Shown here: positions 1-9,459 of the stretch, one piece after another
Numbering within the stretch: position 1 is the stretch's first letter
Layout of the letters: every line of letters starts with the position of its first letter
DNA from: Rhodovulum steppense
Lineage (GTDB): Bacteria; Pseudomonadota; Alphaproteobacteria; Rhodobacterales; Rhodobacteraceae
Reading direction: 5' to 3'
Length of the DNA stretch: 64,000 nt
Assembly (NCBI RefSeq): GCF_004339675.1
Contig: NZ_SLVM01000007.1
Span: 98,889-162,888, forward strand
Notes under the pieces: generated by a model
The model's input: the letters and a program-made list of their open reading frames with translations, nothing else
What the model was told of the DNA's origin: nothing
Database searches by the model: none
Program-made: the position numbers and the translations under genes

Positions 1-150
1 CTCGATGCCTATGTCGCCGGTCTCGGCCGGTTCCTTCTGGACCATCCGGAGGCGATGCGCGGAACAGGTGGCTTCTGGAGCCGCATAATGCATGTCGCCG
101 GCGGAGGGGTGCAGCCCCGGCAAGCCCAGATCAATCAGTTGGATCGGTAA
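1..150 (+). CDS. 3' end of an unidentified gene of the polysaccharide cluster (partial)
   Basis: The first frame is open from base 1 to a TAA stop at 148-150 and gives the last 49 residues of a protein that begins outside the window. The tail ends in a polar, Gln-rich stretch (QPRQAQINQLDR). The stop lies 2 bases before the ATG of the sugar dehydrogenase, so the two are probably in one operon, and a role in capsule assembly or export is inferred from this context only. The fragment is too short to name a family. Confidence 0.55.
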   Translation, partial: LDAYVAGLGRFLLDHPEAMRGTGGFWSRIMHVAGGGVQPRQAQINQLDR

Positions 151-152
151 CC

Positions 153-1472
153 ATGAGAATTGAAAATGTTTCTGCGGATCAAAGGGTCAGTACCCGGATT
201 GAAGCCGACACCATCGCCGTTGTAGGCTTGGGATATGTCGGGCTTCCGCTGGCAGTGCGTCTGGGCGAGGTCTTCAGCCGGGTCGTCGGCTTCGACCTGT
301 CCGGCCAGCGCGTCGCGCGGCTGAACGACGGCGTGGACGATACCGGCGAGATCGGGCATGAGCGCCTTGCTGCCAGTAATCTTGTCTTCAGCGTAGACCC
401 GGCCATTCTGGCCTCGGCAAGCATATATATCGTCGCGGTGCCGACGCCGATCCGGCCCGACAAGCGCCCGGATCTAACCCCCCTCGAATCCGCGTGCCGG
501 ACCATCGCCCCCCATCTCGGCAAGGGCGACCTCGTCATCTTCGAATCAACGGTCTATCCTGGCGTGACCGAGGACATTTGCGGTCCCATCCTCGAGGCCG
601 GTTCCGATCTGCGCGCAGGGTACGATTTCAACCTCGGTTACAGTCCCGAACGGATCAATCCGGGCGATCAGGTGAACCGGCTGGAAACCATCGTCAAGGT
701 GGTGTCGGCCGACACGCCCGCAGCGCTCGACCGGGTCGCGTCGCTTTATGGACGTGTGATCGATGCGGGCGTATTCCGGTGCTCGTCGATCCGCGTGGCC
801 GAGGCCGCCAAGGTGATGGAAAACACCCAGCGCGACGTCAACATCGCGCTCATGAACGAGCTTTCAGTCATCTGCCAGCGGATCGGGATATCGGCCAACG
901 AGGTGATCGACGCTGCGGCGACCAAGTGGAACTTCGCGCCGTTCCGCCCGGGCCTTGTCGGGGGGCATTGCATCGGGGTCGATCCCTACTACATCGCCGC
1001 GCTTGCCGAAGAGCTCGGGCATCATCCCGAGGTCATTCTGGCCGGGCGCCGCCTCAACGATTCCATGGTCAATCAGGTCGCGACCGCTCTGATCCGTCGG
1101 TTGGTGTTGCGCGGCGGGGCCGTGCGCGCCGCGCGCGTCGGTCTGTTCGGCCTGTCCTTCAAGGCGGATGTGCCGGACCTGAGGAATTCCAAGGCCATCG
1201 AACTGGTCACGGCGCTTGGCGGGTTCGGCCTGAGCGTGATGGTCAGCGATGCAGTCTGTGCACCCGATGCCGTCGAAGCGTCAGGGTTGTCACTGACCGA
1301 CCCCAACGAGATGCACGATCTTGACCTTCTGGTGGTAGCTGCCGATCACAAGGCCTATCTTGAGGATCCCGCGTTCCCCGGACGGGTGAAGCCGGACGGA
1401 ATATTCGCCGACATCCGGGGTGCCTTCCGCGGGAGAACCTTGCCCGCTGGTGTCGACTACTGGTCTCTCTAG
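153..1472 (+). CDS. Nucleotide-sugar 6-dehydrogenase (TviB/WbpA-like)
   Basis: Predicted to oxidise the C6 hydroxyl of a UDP-sugar (UDP-GlcNAc/GalNAc or UDP-Glc type) to a uronic acid with NAD, giving a precursor for the surface polysaccharide. The 439 residues show the N-terminal Rossmann motif GLGYVG at residues 25-30, the substrate-loop text GYSPERINPGD near residue 167, and the family's catalytic motif GGHCIGVDPYY with the active-site Cys at about residue 273. The C-terminal third (LFGLSFKADVPDLRNS) matches the UDP-binding domain. Length and motifs fit the TviB/WbpA branch better than UDP-glucose dehydrogenase (Ugd), but substrate cannot be fixed from sequence. It is first in a row of closely packed plus-strand genes reaching 9459. 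Confidence 0.9.
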   Translation: MRIENVSADQRVSTRIEADTIAVVGLGYVGLPLAVRLGEVFSRVVGFDLSGQRVARLNDGVDDTGEIGHERLAASNLVFSVDPAILASASIYIVAVPTPIRPDKRPDLTPLESACRTIAPHLGKGDLVIFESTVYPGVTEDICGPILEAGSDLRAGYDFNLGYSPERINPGDQVNRLETIVKVVSADTPAALDRVASLYGRVIDAGVFRCSSIRVAEAAKVMENTQRDVNIALMNELSVICQRIGISANEVIDAAATKWNFAPFRPGLVGGHCIGVDPYYIAALAEELGHHPEVILAGRRLNDSMVNQVATALIRRLVLRGGAVRAARVGLFGLSFKADVPDLRNSKAIELVTALGGFGLSVMVSDAVCAPDAVEASGLSLTDPNEMHDLDLLVVAADHKAYLEDPAFPGRVKPDGIFADIRGAFRGRTLPAGVDYWSL

Positions 1473-1502
1473 ACTGCAGACCACACAAGAGCGGAAGACC
1501 CC

Positions 1503-3674
1503 ATGTTTCGCGTCACACCGATAGGATCCTGCCGCATCGCGACGCCGCTGCGTATCGGGTCCGGCATCTATGGCTATCGGTTGAATCGGGAGCGCAGCTT
1601 CGGCTTTACCCATTCCTCGGCCGAAGCCGTGCAGCAGGTGCGGTTCATGCGCGGCGAGATCGAGCCGCCCGAAGCGGTTTGGCGCTTCCTCGCGGCAACG
1701 GCAGAGCGCGTCGACGCCCTCGCGGCGCGGCATGACATCTCGGATGCCTATGTGATCGAGATATGTTCGGCCAAGTTGACTCGGATCGGCCCCTGGATGG
1801 TCCAGGCGAACTACCTGCGCGCCGTCTTCCGCGACTTCTTGTCGGACCACGCCCGCGCAGTGCGGTTCTGGAAGCTCGCCCATGATGCGGACCAAGACAG
1901 GATCGATGCATTCCTTCGTGAGGTTTGGTCGGATCGTCCCGAGCGTATCGAGGAGTGCGATACGCTGCGTCTGGTGCGGGCAGAGCGGACAACGCCCGAA
2001 ACCCTGCGTCGCGACATGACCTGGCTTCTGCAGGCGCTGCCCGAGGTGATGTTCGTCACCCATGTGGACGCCCGGCGCGCCGATGGCGGGTGGATCGCGT
2101 CGCGCACGGCGTTGATCGCCATGGTCGAGTCCGTGGCCCTGGAACTGGGCGCCCGGGTGTTCAACCCGACCGCGGCGATGGATGAGTGGGGACAGGCCGA
2201 GGCGATCGAATGCGACAGCGAAAGCCTTGCCCATTATACCGAGGACTTCTCGCACCGGGTGGCCGATCTGCTGATGACGGCGGGCCTTGGCGAGGCTCTG
2301 ATCCGCGCAGGCGTGCGGCGGCATGACGACGAGACACTGGTTGTCGATCATGCCCAATGCCGCCTTGAGGCCGGGACGATCGAGGGTCTTGGCGCCTCGC
2401 TGTCCTGGGCGGCGCATCTGCGCCCCGGCTGGCAGGAATTGCTACTCTGCCGCGTGTCGCATGCGCTGGCAATCGGGGATCACGACCAGGCCGCTTCATT
2501 GCTGGACGCCTTCGACCTTGCCGCGATCCCTGTCGACCGGCTGTCCCGGATCGCGGCACTCTGCGCCGCGGCGGATGCCATTGCCCCACTGCGCGTGCTT
2601 CGCAAGACCGTGCCCGTCGCCTGCGATGGCCTGTCCTTCGCGCTGCGGCTACAACTCGACGACAACCGGATCGGCGACCTGACCCTGCCGCCTTGCCGCG
2701 AAGCCTTGCAGGCGGCCGAGATTGTTTGCGCCAAGGGGCGGCCCCGCGACGCCCTGGAATTGTTGCTGCGCGAACACCCCGGGGCGCAGGCCGACGCGCT
2801 AACCTCGCCCGCGGCCCGAGCCCTTGCCCGGACGCTGCTGACCATGCTTGCGGACGAGAACGATTCCGCAAGCATGGCCCGTCAACTGCAACTCGCCGCA
2901 GCGGCGGGACTGCCAAAGGAAACAACCGCCGAGACGGCCGAGCGCCTCAGGGGCCCGTTGCTTCGAAGAACCGAGGCTCTGGCCCGCACCAAGGATCTGG
3001 ACGGGCTGATCACGCTTGCTGCGGACCATGCCGATCTGGCCGACATCGTTCCCGAACTGTTTCTTGCGCTGGCCCGGGTCGCTTTGCTGGCAAGGCGCTA
3101 CGAGGAAGCATTGCCCGCCGCCGAACGCGCGGCGCAAGCCCTGCCCGAGGCGCCTGAACCCGCACTTCTTGCGATGCGGGCCGCCGCGAACCTGCGGCAG
3201 ACTGACCGGGTGATGCACCATGCCGAGCGGCTGGCAAGACTCTGCGCGCCCGACCATCCGCATGCCGTCGAGGCCGCGCAGCGCATGGCCCAGGTGCCAC
3301 GACAGGCCTTGAATGCCGCCAGGTTCTGTGAAGACCCGCTCGATGCCTGGGCGCTCTGTCTGCTGGCCTGCGATGATCCCGAGTTGCGGGAAAGGGCGTT
3401 GGCGAAGCTGGACGGGCTCCGCGCGCGGATCGTTTCCAGGCTGAGGGAGCGTCTTGATCGGGGCGGCGACAGCCTGATGGACGACATCGGCCGCGCAATC
3501 ACGCTGATGGGGCCGGACCCGCGGCTGACGCGGATTGCCGGGCGCCATCTTGTCCGGCTCCGCCGCCATGCCGAAGCCGCGGAGTTTTGGCGCCAGACGC
3601 TGGAAGCGGATCCTGACGATGCGCTTGCGCGCGCCGAGCTGGACCGCTGCCTGCAAAAGGCCGTCATGTCCTGA
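1503..3674 (+). CDS. Uncharacterised 723-aa protein with a repeat-rich C-terminal half
   Basis: No enzyme family is recognised with certainty. The N-terminus carries a GSCRIATPL stretch and, about 35 residues on, FGFTHSSAEAVQQVRFMRG, which looks like a conserved domain of polysaccharide-cluster proteins resembling SGNH/GSCFA-type folds (inference). Residues from about 290 on are Ala/Leu/Arg-rich helical repeats of the TPR type (for example ALLARRYEEALPAAERAAQ). There is no signal peptide or membrane segment, so a cytoplasmic role is likely. The gene starts 30 bases after the dehydrogenase and its TGA overlaps the ATG of the next glycosyltransferase by one base, which implies translational coupling. 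Confidence 0.7.
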   Translation: MFRVTPIGSCRIATPLRIGSGIYGYRLNRERSFGFTHSSAEAVQQVRFMRGEIEPPEAVWRFLAATAERVDALAARHDISDAYVIEICSAKLTRIGPWMVQANYLRAVFRDFLSDHARAVRFWKLAHDADQDRIDAFLREVWSDRPERIEECDTLRLVRAERTTPETLRRDMTWLLQALPEVMFVTHVDARRADGGWIASRTALIAMVESVALELGARVFNPTAAMDEWGQAEAIECDSESLAHYTEDFSHRVADLLMTAGLGEALIRAGVRRHDDETLVVDHAQCRLEAGTIEGLGASLSWAAHLRPGWQELLLCRVSHALAIGDHDQAASLLDAFDLAAIPVDRLSRIAALCAAADAIAPLRVLRKTVPVACDGLSFALRLQLDDNRIGDLTLPPCREALQAAEIVCAKGRPRDALELLLREHPGAQADALTSPAARALARTLLTMLADENDSASMARQLQLAAAAGLPKETTAETAERLRGPLLRRTEALARTKDLDGLITLAADHADLADIVPELFLALARVALLARRYEEALPAAERAAQALPEAPEPALLAMRAAANLRQTDRVMHHAERLARLCAPDHPHAVEAAQRMAQVPRQALNAARFCEDPLDAWALCLLACDDPELRERALAKLDGLRARIVSRLRERLDRGGDSLMDDIGRAITLMGPDPRLTRIAGRHLVRLRRHAEAAEFWRQTLEADPDDALARAELDRCLQKAVMS

Positions 3675-5647
3675 TGCGCCTGATTTCTCGAGTCATTCCT
3701 AACGACGATACCGCGCTGCCGCCATCGGCCGAGATTCTGGTTCTGGCTGAGAATCTCGCCGCGCGCGGTCTTACCCCGCAGGACGCCCGCGCAGCGCTGG
3801 ACCTGCTGACTCCACATCTGGAATCGGCACGCCCGCATGAAGGATTCATCATTGCCTATGCAGCCCTCGTCGAGAATCTGAGGGCTCGTGAGGGCATGCT
3901 GGAATTCTGGGCCGACGTGCAGCGGTTGTTCCCGCAAGCCGTGACGCCGATAAGATTGCTGATGCGCTGGTATCGGCGCCAGAGAGAGACCAAGGCAGGG
4001 CTGACCCTGCTGCACGATCTCTGCCGCGAAAGCGACCGCGACCCACAGGCTGCATGTGCCATGCTGCTTGGCCTGGACGAGTTGCGGCTTTACGCCGAGA
4101 TGGACGACTTCATGCGGCAGGCCATGGACGGACCCGTGGCCAATGACGAACTGAAGGTACGCTATGCCCGCATCCTCCAGAAGCGCAATCTGCCGCATGA
4201 GGCATTGCGAGTGCTGACCGCGCTGGACAATGCAGAGCGCGCGCGCAATAGCGTGCGCGCTCTGCTGGGCGAGATCCACCGCCAGCGACGCGGTGCGATC
4301 GCCGCTCGGGAAACCGAGACGGATGACGTGGTACGGCGGATTGTGGAACTGGCCGTCCGAGACCTTCGCCCGGTTCGCCAGACCGACGGGATCGAAGGTG
4401 TCGTGTTCTATACCGGCCAATTGGGGCCGGGCGGAGCAGAACGTCAGATGACCCGGATCGCAATCGCCCTTCATGAAAGACAGCGCGCAGGTCTGGCTGT
4501 GGGTGCGCATGCACTGCGCGGTCCGGTGCGGGTCTGCGTGCGCCATACGGATCAAGACGGGAATGGCGGATTCTTCCTGCCCGTGCTCTGGGCGGCCGGG
4601 GTCGAAACCACCATCCTGAACGAATCTGCCCAAGGCTATTCCGACGGCCTGGACACGGTCTCCGACGGGATGGGGCGACTGCTGCAGATGCTGCGTCCGG
4701 ATCTTCGGGAAACAACATTGCGGCTTCTGGCCTATTTCCGGACGACGCGCCCCGAGGTCGTTTATCTCTGGCAGGACGGTGGAGTGCTGGCGGCCGCCTT
4801 TGCCGCGTTGATCGCCGGTACGCCGCGCATCGTCGCGAGTTTCCGCGGGCTCCCGCCGAACCGGCGACCCGAACGGTTGCGTTCGGAAATGCCGACCCTC
4901 TACAAGGCGCTGGCAGAGCTCCCGCATGTGGCCTTGTCGGCCAACAGTGCGGTCGCCGCCCGCGATTACGAGGACTGGCTCGGCTTTGCTCATGGCACGA
5001 TCAGGGTCATCCCCAACGCGGTCGAGAGCATCACGCCCGATGGCGAAGCCGACGACCACGCCCTCTGGTCCGGGATCGAGGCCCGTTCACCTGGCTGCAC
5101 GGCGACGGTTCTGGGTGTATTCCGCTTCGACCTGAACAAGCGCCCCCGGCTCTGGATCGAGGCCGCCGCTGCCCATGCCCGTCAACGGCCGGACATGCGC
5201 TTCGTCCTGCTCGGTGACGGTGTCGAATGGGAGCCATGCGCAGACCTGATCGCCGATCTGGGCATGCAGGACAGGATCTTCCTGACCGGTATACGCAGGA
5301 ATGTGGGCTTCTACCTCGCGCGTGCCGACCTTCTGATGCATCTGGCCCGGACCGAGGGATTGCCGAACGTGGTCATCGAAGCGCAGTCCTGCGGTGTGCC
5401 GGTTCTGGCCACCCCCGCAGGCGGCACCGGCGAGATAGTTCTCGATGGCGAAACCGGCATTCTTTTGCCGAGTGCCGAGACCGTTCATGCAGCCGATGTC
5501 GCCGCCATGCTCGATGCGCTGCTGGCCGATCGGGCAAGGCTGCGCGCGATGGGCCGCATGGGCGCGGAGCGCGCTGCATCACGCTTCCGTCTGGACAACG
5601 TGCTGCACCAGACGGTCGAACTCTTCAATTCCCACCGGAGCCTCTAG
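3674..5647 (+). CDS. GT4-family glycosyltransferase with helical N-terminal extension
   Basis: A 657-aa protein. The first 240 residues are helical and TPR-like; the rest is a GT-B glycosyltransferase. Visible GT4 landmarks are PGGAERQ at about residue 252 (nucleotide-sugar domain start), an IRVIPNAVE linker, and the donor-site motif EGLPNVVIEAQSCGVPVLAT near residue 565, where the spaced Glu pair is the EX7E signature. It should transfer a sugar from a nucleotide donor to the growing polysaccharide on the cytoplasmic side. The same architecture recurs at 11056-12879, including the shared stretch around IWQDG/LWQDG, so the two are probably paralogues with different linkages. Confidence 0.85.
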   Translation: MRLISRVIPNDDTALPPSAEILVLAENLAARGLTPQDARAALDLLTPHLESARPHEGFIIAYAALVENLRAREGMLEFWADVQRLFPQAVTPIRLLMRWYRRQRETKAGLTLLHDLCRESDRDPQAACAMLLGLDELRLYAEMDDFMRQAMDGPVANDELKVRYARILQKRNLPHEALRVLTALDNAERARNSVRALLGEIHRQRRGAIAARETETDDVVRRIVELAVRDLRPVRQTDGIEGVVFYTGQLGPGGAERQMTRIAIALHERQRAGLAVGAHALRGPVRVCVRHTDQDGNGGFFLPVLWAAGVETTILNESAQGYSDGLDTVSDGMGRLLQMLRPDLRETTLRLLAYFRTTRPEVVYLWQDGGVLAAAFAALIAGTPRIVASFRGLPPNRRPERLRSEMPTLYKALAELPHVALSANSAVAARDYEDWLGFAHGTIRVIPNAVESITPDGEADDHALWSGIEARSPGCTATVLGVFRFDLNKRPRLWIEAAAAHARQRPDMRFVLLGDGVEWEPCADLIADLGMQDRIFLTGIRRNVGFYLARADLLMHLARTEGLPNVVIEAQSCGVPVLATPAGGTGEIVLDGETGILLPSAETVHAADVAAMLDALLADRARLRAMGRMGAERAASRFRLDNVLHQTVELFNSHRSL

Positions 5648-5650
5648 CTG

Positions 5651-6661
5651 ATGCGCAGGATCTTCGTCACCGGCTCTGCCGGATTCATTGGGTTTCACCT
5701 GGCAAGGGAACTGCTGGCCGAGGGGTTCGCTGTCACCGGCCTGGACGGCATGACCGACTATTACGACGTGGCGCTCAAGCGGCGGCGCCACTCGATGCTG
5801 ATGCAGAATCCGCATTTCGACGCGATCGAGGGCCGGCTGGAAGACGCGGACCTGATCCTTCGGACGATCCGCGAGGCCGAGCCCGATGCGATAGTGCATC
5901 TCGCGGCACAGGCGGGCGTGCGCTACAGTCTCGAGAATCCCCGCGCCTATATCGACACGAACCTTGTGGGCACCTTCAACGTGATGGAGGCTGCCCGCGA
6001 GATCGCCGTGGGCCACCTGCTGATGGCCTCGACCTCGTCGGTCTATGGCGCCAATACAGAGATGCCCTTCACCGAGCACCAGCGCATCGACACGCCGCTC
6101 ACGCTCTATGCCGCGACGAAGAAGGCCAACGAGAGCATGGCCCATGCCTATGCGCATCTGTGGAAGATCCCGACCACTATGTTCCGCTTCTTCACGGTCT
6201 ACGGCCCCTGGGGGCGCCCCGACCTTGCGCTGTTCAAGTTCGTCAGGGCTGCCCTCGCGGGTGAGCCGATCGACGTCTACAACCATGGGAACATGGCCCG
6301 CGACTTCACCTATGTCGGCGATCTCGTACGGGCAATCCGGCATCTGATCGATACCCCGCCGGCAGAGTCGGCCGATCCTGCCGACATCCCCGAATGGGAC
6401 AGCCTCAGCCCTGCCGCCCCCTTCCGGGTGGTGAATATCGGTAATGGCGACAGCGTTCGTCTGCTTGATTTCATCGAGGAGATCGAAAACGCTCTGGGCA
6501 TGCGCATCGACAGGAACATGATGGAGATGCAGAAGGGTGACGTGCCCGCGACATGGGCAAGTTCGGATCTGCTGTTTCACCTTACCGGGTTCCGCCCGAA
6601 CACGCCGGTGAAGGTGGGCATACGCGAATTCGTCTCCTGGTACCGGGAGCATTACGGGTGA
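5651..6661 (+). CDS. NAD-dependent sugar epimerase, UDP-glucuronate 4-epimerase type
   Basis: An extended short-chain dehydrogenase/reductase of 336 residues. It has the glycine motif GSAGFIG at residues 8-14, the SSVYGANTEMPF segment, the catalytic YAATK (Tyr near residue 153) and the ARDFTYVGDLVRAI motif typical of UDP-GlcA 4-epimerases (LspL/CapI type). Paired with the dehydrogenase at 153-1472 it would make and then epimerise a uronic-acid donor such as UDP-GalA. Its TGA overlaps the GTG start of the ABC permease. A UDP-Glc or UDP-GlcNAc 4-epimerase is a less likely alternative. Confidence 0.88.
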   Translation: MRRIFVTGSAGFIGFHLARELLAEGFAVTGLDGMTDYYDVALKRRRHSMLMQNPHFDAIEGRLEDADLILRTIREAEPDAIVHLAAQAGVRYSLENPRAYIDTNLVGTFNVMEAAREIAVGHLLMASTSSVYGANTEMPFTEHQRIDTPLTLYAATKKANESMAHAYAHLWKIPTTMFRFFTVYGPWGRPDLALFKFVRAALAGEPIDVYNHGNMARDFTYVGDLVRAIRHLIDTPPAESADPADIPEWDSLSPAAPFRVVNIGNGDSVRLLDFIEEIENALGMRIDRNMMEMQKGDVPATWASSDLLFHLTGFRPNTPVKVGIREFVSWYREHYG

Positions 6662-7458
6662 GCCATGCCCTGAAAGCCGGTGGCCATCTGCCGGCCTGGC
6701 CTGTCCGCGTTGCCACCCTGGTCCGGCGCGAGAGAAAGACACGCTTTGCGGGTGGCGCGTTCGGTCTCCTCTGGGCTTATGTCATCCCGGCAAGCTGGGT
6801 GGCCTTCGTCGTGATGATCTTCAACCTGACCGGGCGGGTGCCGCCGATCCATGCGGGGGCCGAGATCTTCGTGGCGACCGGCATCCTGCCCTACATCATG
6901 TTCCGCCAGACGCTGACCACCATGACGCGGAGCGCAATCTCGAACCGAAATCTGCGCGTGATCCGCGGCGTCCGGCCCGCCGATCTTCTGACAGCTTCGG
7001 CGCTGTTCGAACTGATGAACATGTTCGTCATGATGGTCGTGATCTTCGGGGCCGTCATCCTGATCTTCGGCGCAGAGCCACCGGCAAACCCTGCGAAGGT
7101 CGTGCTGGGGATGGGCGGGGCATGGATGCTCGGGGTCGGGCTGGGACGGTTGATCGCGATCCTGGGGCTGATGAGCGATGCGGTCAGCCGTGCCGTTCCG
7201 ATCCTGCTCAGGCCGACCTTCTGGATCTCGGGCATCTTCTACACCGCCAACGAACTTACCGGGACGGTGCGCGACATCCTCTGGTGGAGCCCGCTGTTCC
7301 ACGCTACCGAGATCTTGCGCGAAGGGTATTTCCTCGGGTTCAGCTCGCCGATCTCGGATCCGCGGATGGTCCTCGTCGCCGCGTTGATCCCCTATGTGCT
7401 GTCCTTCCCGGCGGAGATACTCCTGCTGAGGCGGGGGCTTTCGAGGTATCGGCTGTGA
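6658..7458 (+). CDS. ABC-2 type polysaccharide export permease (KpsM/Wzm-like)
   Basis: A 266-aa inner-membrane protein with about six hydrophobic segments and the cytoplasmic N-terminal RREXKTRFAGG-type amphipathic stretch seen in KpsM-like permeases. The frame runs on upstream inside the epimerase gene, but a GTG at 6658 overlapping the epimerase TGA (GTGA) gives the normal family length and is preferred. It should form the channel that exports the finished polysaccharide with the ATP-binding subunit encoded next, whose start overlaps this stop in the same way. Confidence 0.85.
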   Translation: MSHALKAGGHLPAWPVRVATLVRRERKTRFAGGAFGLLWAYVIPASWVAFVVMIFNLTGRVPPIHAGAEIFVATGILPYIMFRQTLTTMTRSAISNRNLRVIRGVRPADLLTASALFELMNMFVMMVVIFGAVILIFGAEPPANPAKVVLGMGGAWMLGVGLGRLIAILGLMSDAVSRAVPILLRPTFWISGIFYTANELTGTVRDILWWSPLFHATEILREGYFLGFSSPISDPRMVLVAALIPYVLSFPAEILLLRRGLSRYRL

Positions 7459-8135
7459 TCCTTCTCGACAAGGTCGGCATCGTGCGCCCCGGGACCGGAC
7501 GAAGCGAGATGATCCTGCGCGATCAGACCGTCATCTTCCGTGCGGGGGAACGGGTCGGCATCTATGCCCCAAGTGGCACCGGCCGGACCACGGTGGCGCG
7601 GGTTCTGGGCGGCATCCAGCATCCTGATCGCGGACATGTGCATATCGAGGGCCGGGTCGGTTGGCCGGTAGGTTCCGCCGGGATTCTGCACCCGCTGCTG
7701 ACCCTCGCCGAGAACGTGTCGCATGTCGCGGGCCTGACCGGCGTCCCGGAGGGTGAGATTGGCGCCGTGGTGGCCTGGTTGTGCGAGGGCGAGGCGATGC
7801 TGCGGCGGACCGTCCAGTATCTGTCGCCGGGGGAGCGGGCACTTGCTGCCTATGCTATCAGCCTGGCGGTGCCCGTCGACCATGTCATTGCCGACGACAA
7901 GATCCTGATCAGCGATGAACGGGTGATTGCCCGGTGCGAACAGCTGTTGCGGGCGCGGTTGCGAAATGCGGGCCTTGTCTTCATCTCGCGCAATCCGGCG
8001 CAACTCAATCGGTGGTGCAGCCGCCATTTCGCATTGATCGGAGAGCGCCTCATGCCTTGCGATGACGCCATCGTCGGCCAGCAGATGCGAGAACTCGCCG
8101 AACTCGCGACCGAACGGGAAAGAGCGTATGGCTGA
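7455..8135 (+). CDS. ABC exporter ATP-binding subunit (KpsT-like) with a degenerate Walker A
   Basis: A 226-aa ATP-binding subunit by position and size (KpsT is about 220 aa), starting at a GTG that overlaps the permease stop. The nucleotide-binding motifs are unusual. The P-loop reads APSGTGRTT, so the invariant Lys is Arg and the first Gly is Ala. The signature is LSPGE instead of LSGGQ, and the Walker B region is VIADD with Asp where the catalytic Glu is expected. Either this subunit hydrolyses ATP poorly, or it works as a divergent branch. The reading frame is intact, and it overlaps the next gene by 8 bases, which argues against simple decay. Confidence 0.75.
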   Translation: MILLDKVGIVRPGTGRSEMILRDQTVIFRAGERVGIYAPSGTGRTTVARVLGGIQHPDRGHVHIEGRVGWPVGSAGILHPLLTLAENVSHVAGLTGVPEGEIGAVVAWLCEGEAMLRRTVQYLSPGERALAAYAISLAVPVDHVIADDKILISDERVIARCEQLLRARLRNAGLVFISRNPAQLNRWCSRHFALIGERLMPCDDAIVGQQMRELAELATERERAYG

Positions 8136-9459
8136 GACAGGACCGCCGGACGATCCGTCCGAAGACGAAAGACTGCGCCGCTGGCGCGAAGAGCGCCGAC
8201 GCATCGCAGCCGAAGAGCGCGACAGGCGCCTTGTGAAGGAACTCGACACCGGGGCGCCCGCCATTCCCAAGCCCGAAATCCCGGTCGATCTGCGGAACCT
8301 GCGCATCAAGGCTCCTGACCCGGGTCACGAGCCCGCAGAGCCCAATGCCTCGACAACCAACGAGATCGACGAGATCCAGGCCCGGATGGCAATCTGGCGC
8401 CGTGCCCGCTGGCATCGGGCCCTGGCGCTGTTCGTGGTCTGTGTCCTCGCACCGCTGGCGGCGGTATTCGGCTGGCTGACGCTCGCTACCAAGCCACTTT
8501 ACGAAACCCGTGCCGTCCTGACGATTTCGCAGCCCAAACAGGAATCGCAGACCGCGCCGCCGGGACTGCTAGGCGCGATCGGGGCACCCCAGGGGATGGC
8601 GCAGGTATTCATGGCCGACGAGTTCGTTCGCTCGCCCGCGCTTGTCTCGGCGGTGCTGGATCCCGCGCTTGCCCCTCGTCTGGCGGCCGAGGGGCTTGGC
8701 GATCTTGTCCTGTTGTCGCACGATGCACTGGCCAGCCAGATCGACAGTTCGGTGAATATCCAGACCGGCATGATGACGGTTTACGCGCGCATGCCCGAAC
8801 CGGCCCAGGCCGTCGCGCTCGCCCGTCTGGTTCTGGACCTCGTGTCGACGCATGTCGACGATCTGGGTGCCGATCTGCGGGACAAGCGGCTGTCGGTCGC
8901 CCAGGACAGCGTCAACGAGGCGCGGGCTTCGCTGATCGAGGCCAAACGTGCGCTCGTCGCCCTTCAGATCGAGCATGGCGAACTCGATCCACGGACCAGG
9001 ATCGAGGGCATCTACCAGATGATCGCGGGGACCGAGAGCGAGATCGTCGCCCTTCGCACCGAACTGGGTCGGGTCGAGGTGGCAGGCAGCGGCGACAGCT
9101 ATGAGGCAAAGCGGCTGCGCGAACTGCTGGAGAAGCTGGATGCCCTGGTCGAGAGGGAGCGTCGCTCGCTTCTGGAGCCCCGCGGCGGGACGACTTCGCT
9201 CAATGCGCTATTGATGGATTACGAGACGGCGAACCAGACGGTTAGTATCGCAGAGGAAACTCTGTCGGCGGCTCTGGCCTCGCTTGCCTCCGCGCAGTCC
9301 GAGGTCGCGCTCGGGCGCAGCGTGCTGCAGGTCGTGGTGCCGCCGCTGGCACCGGGCAAACCGGAATATCCCCGCATCATGGTCGCCCTTTTCATCACGC
9401 TGGTGATCGGGCTTGCAGTCTTCTTCACCGCGCGTCTGGTTCTGTTCGACCCGGACTGA
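8128..9459 (+). CDS. Polysaccharide export / chain-length protein (KpsE/Wzz-like)
   Basis: A 443-aa protein starting at the ATG at 8128 that overlaps the end of the ATP-binding subunit. A charged cytoplasmic N-terminus of about 90 residues is followed by a membrane helix (LFVVCVLAPLAAVFGWLTL), a long periplasmic region with predicted coiled coil around residues 260-400, and a C-terminal helix (IMVALFITLVIGLAVFF). This two-helix plan with a periplasmic coiled coil is that of the polysaccharide co-polymerase family (KpsE, Wzz), which links the inner-membrane exporter to the outer-membrane channel. It ends convergently with the next minus-strand gene, overlapping it by 35 bases. Confidence 0.8.
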   Translation: MAETGPPDDPSEDERLRRWREERRRIAAEERDRRLVKELDTGAPAIPKPEIPVDLRNLRIKAPDPGHEPAEPNASTTNEIDEIQARMAIWRRARWHRALALFVVCVLAPLAAVFGWLTLATKPLYETRAVLTISQPKQESQTAPPGLLGAIGAPQGMAQVFMADEFVRSPALVSAVLDPALAPRLAAEGLGDLVLLSHDALASQIDSSVNIQTGMMTVYARMPEPAQAVALARLVLDLVSTHVDDLGADLRDKRLSVAQDSVNEARASLIEAKRALVALQIEHGELDPRTRIEGIYQMIAGTESEIVALRTELGRVEVAGSGDSYEAKRLRELLEKLDALVERERRSLLEPRGGTTSLNALLMDYETANQTVSIAEETLSAALASLASAQSEVALGRSVLQVVVPPLAPGKPEYPRIMVALFITLVIGLAVFFTARLVLFDPD

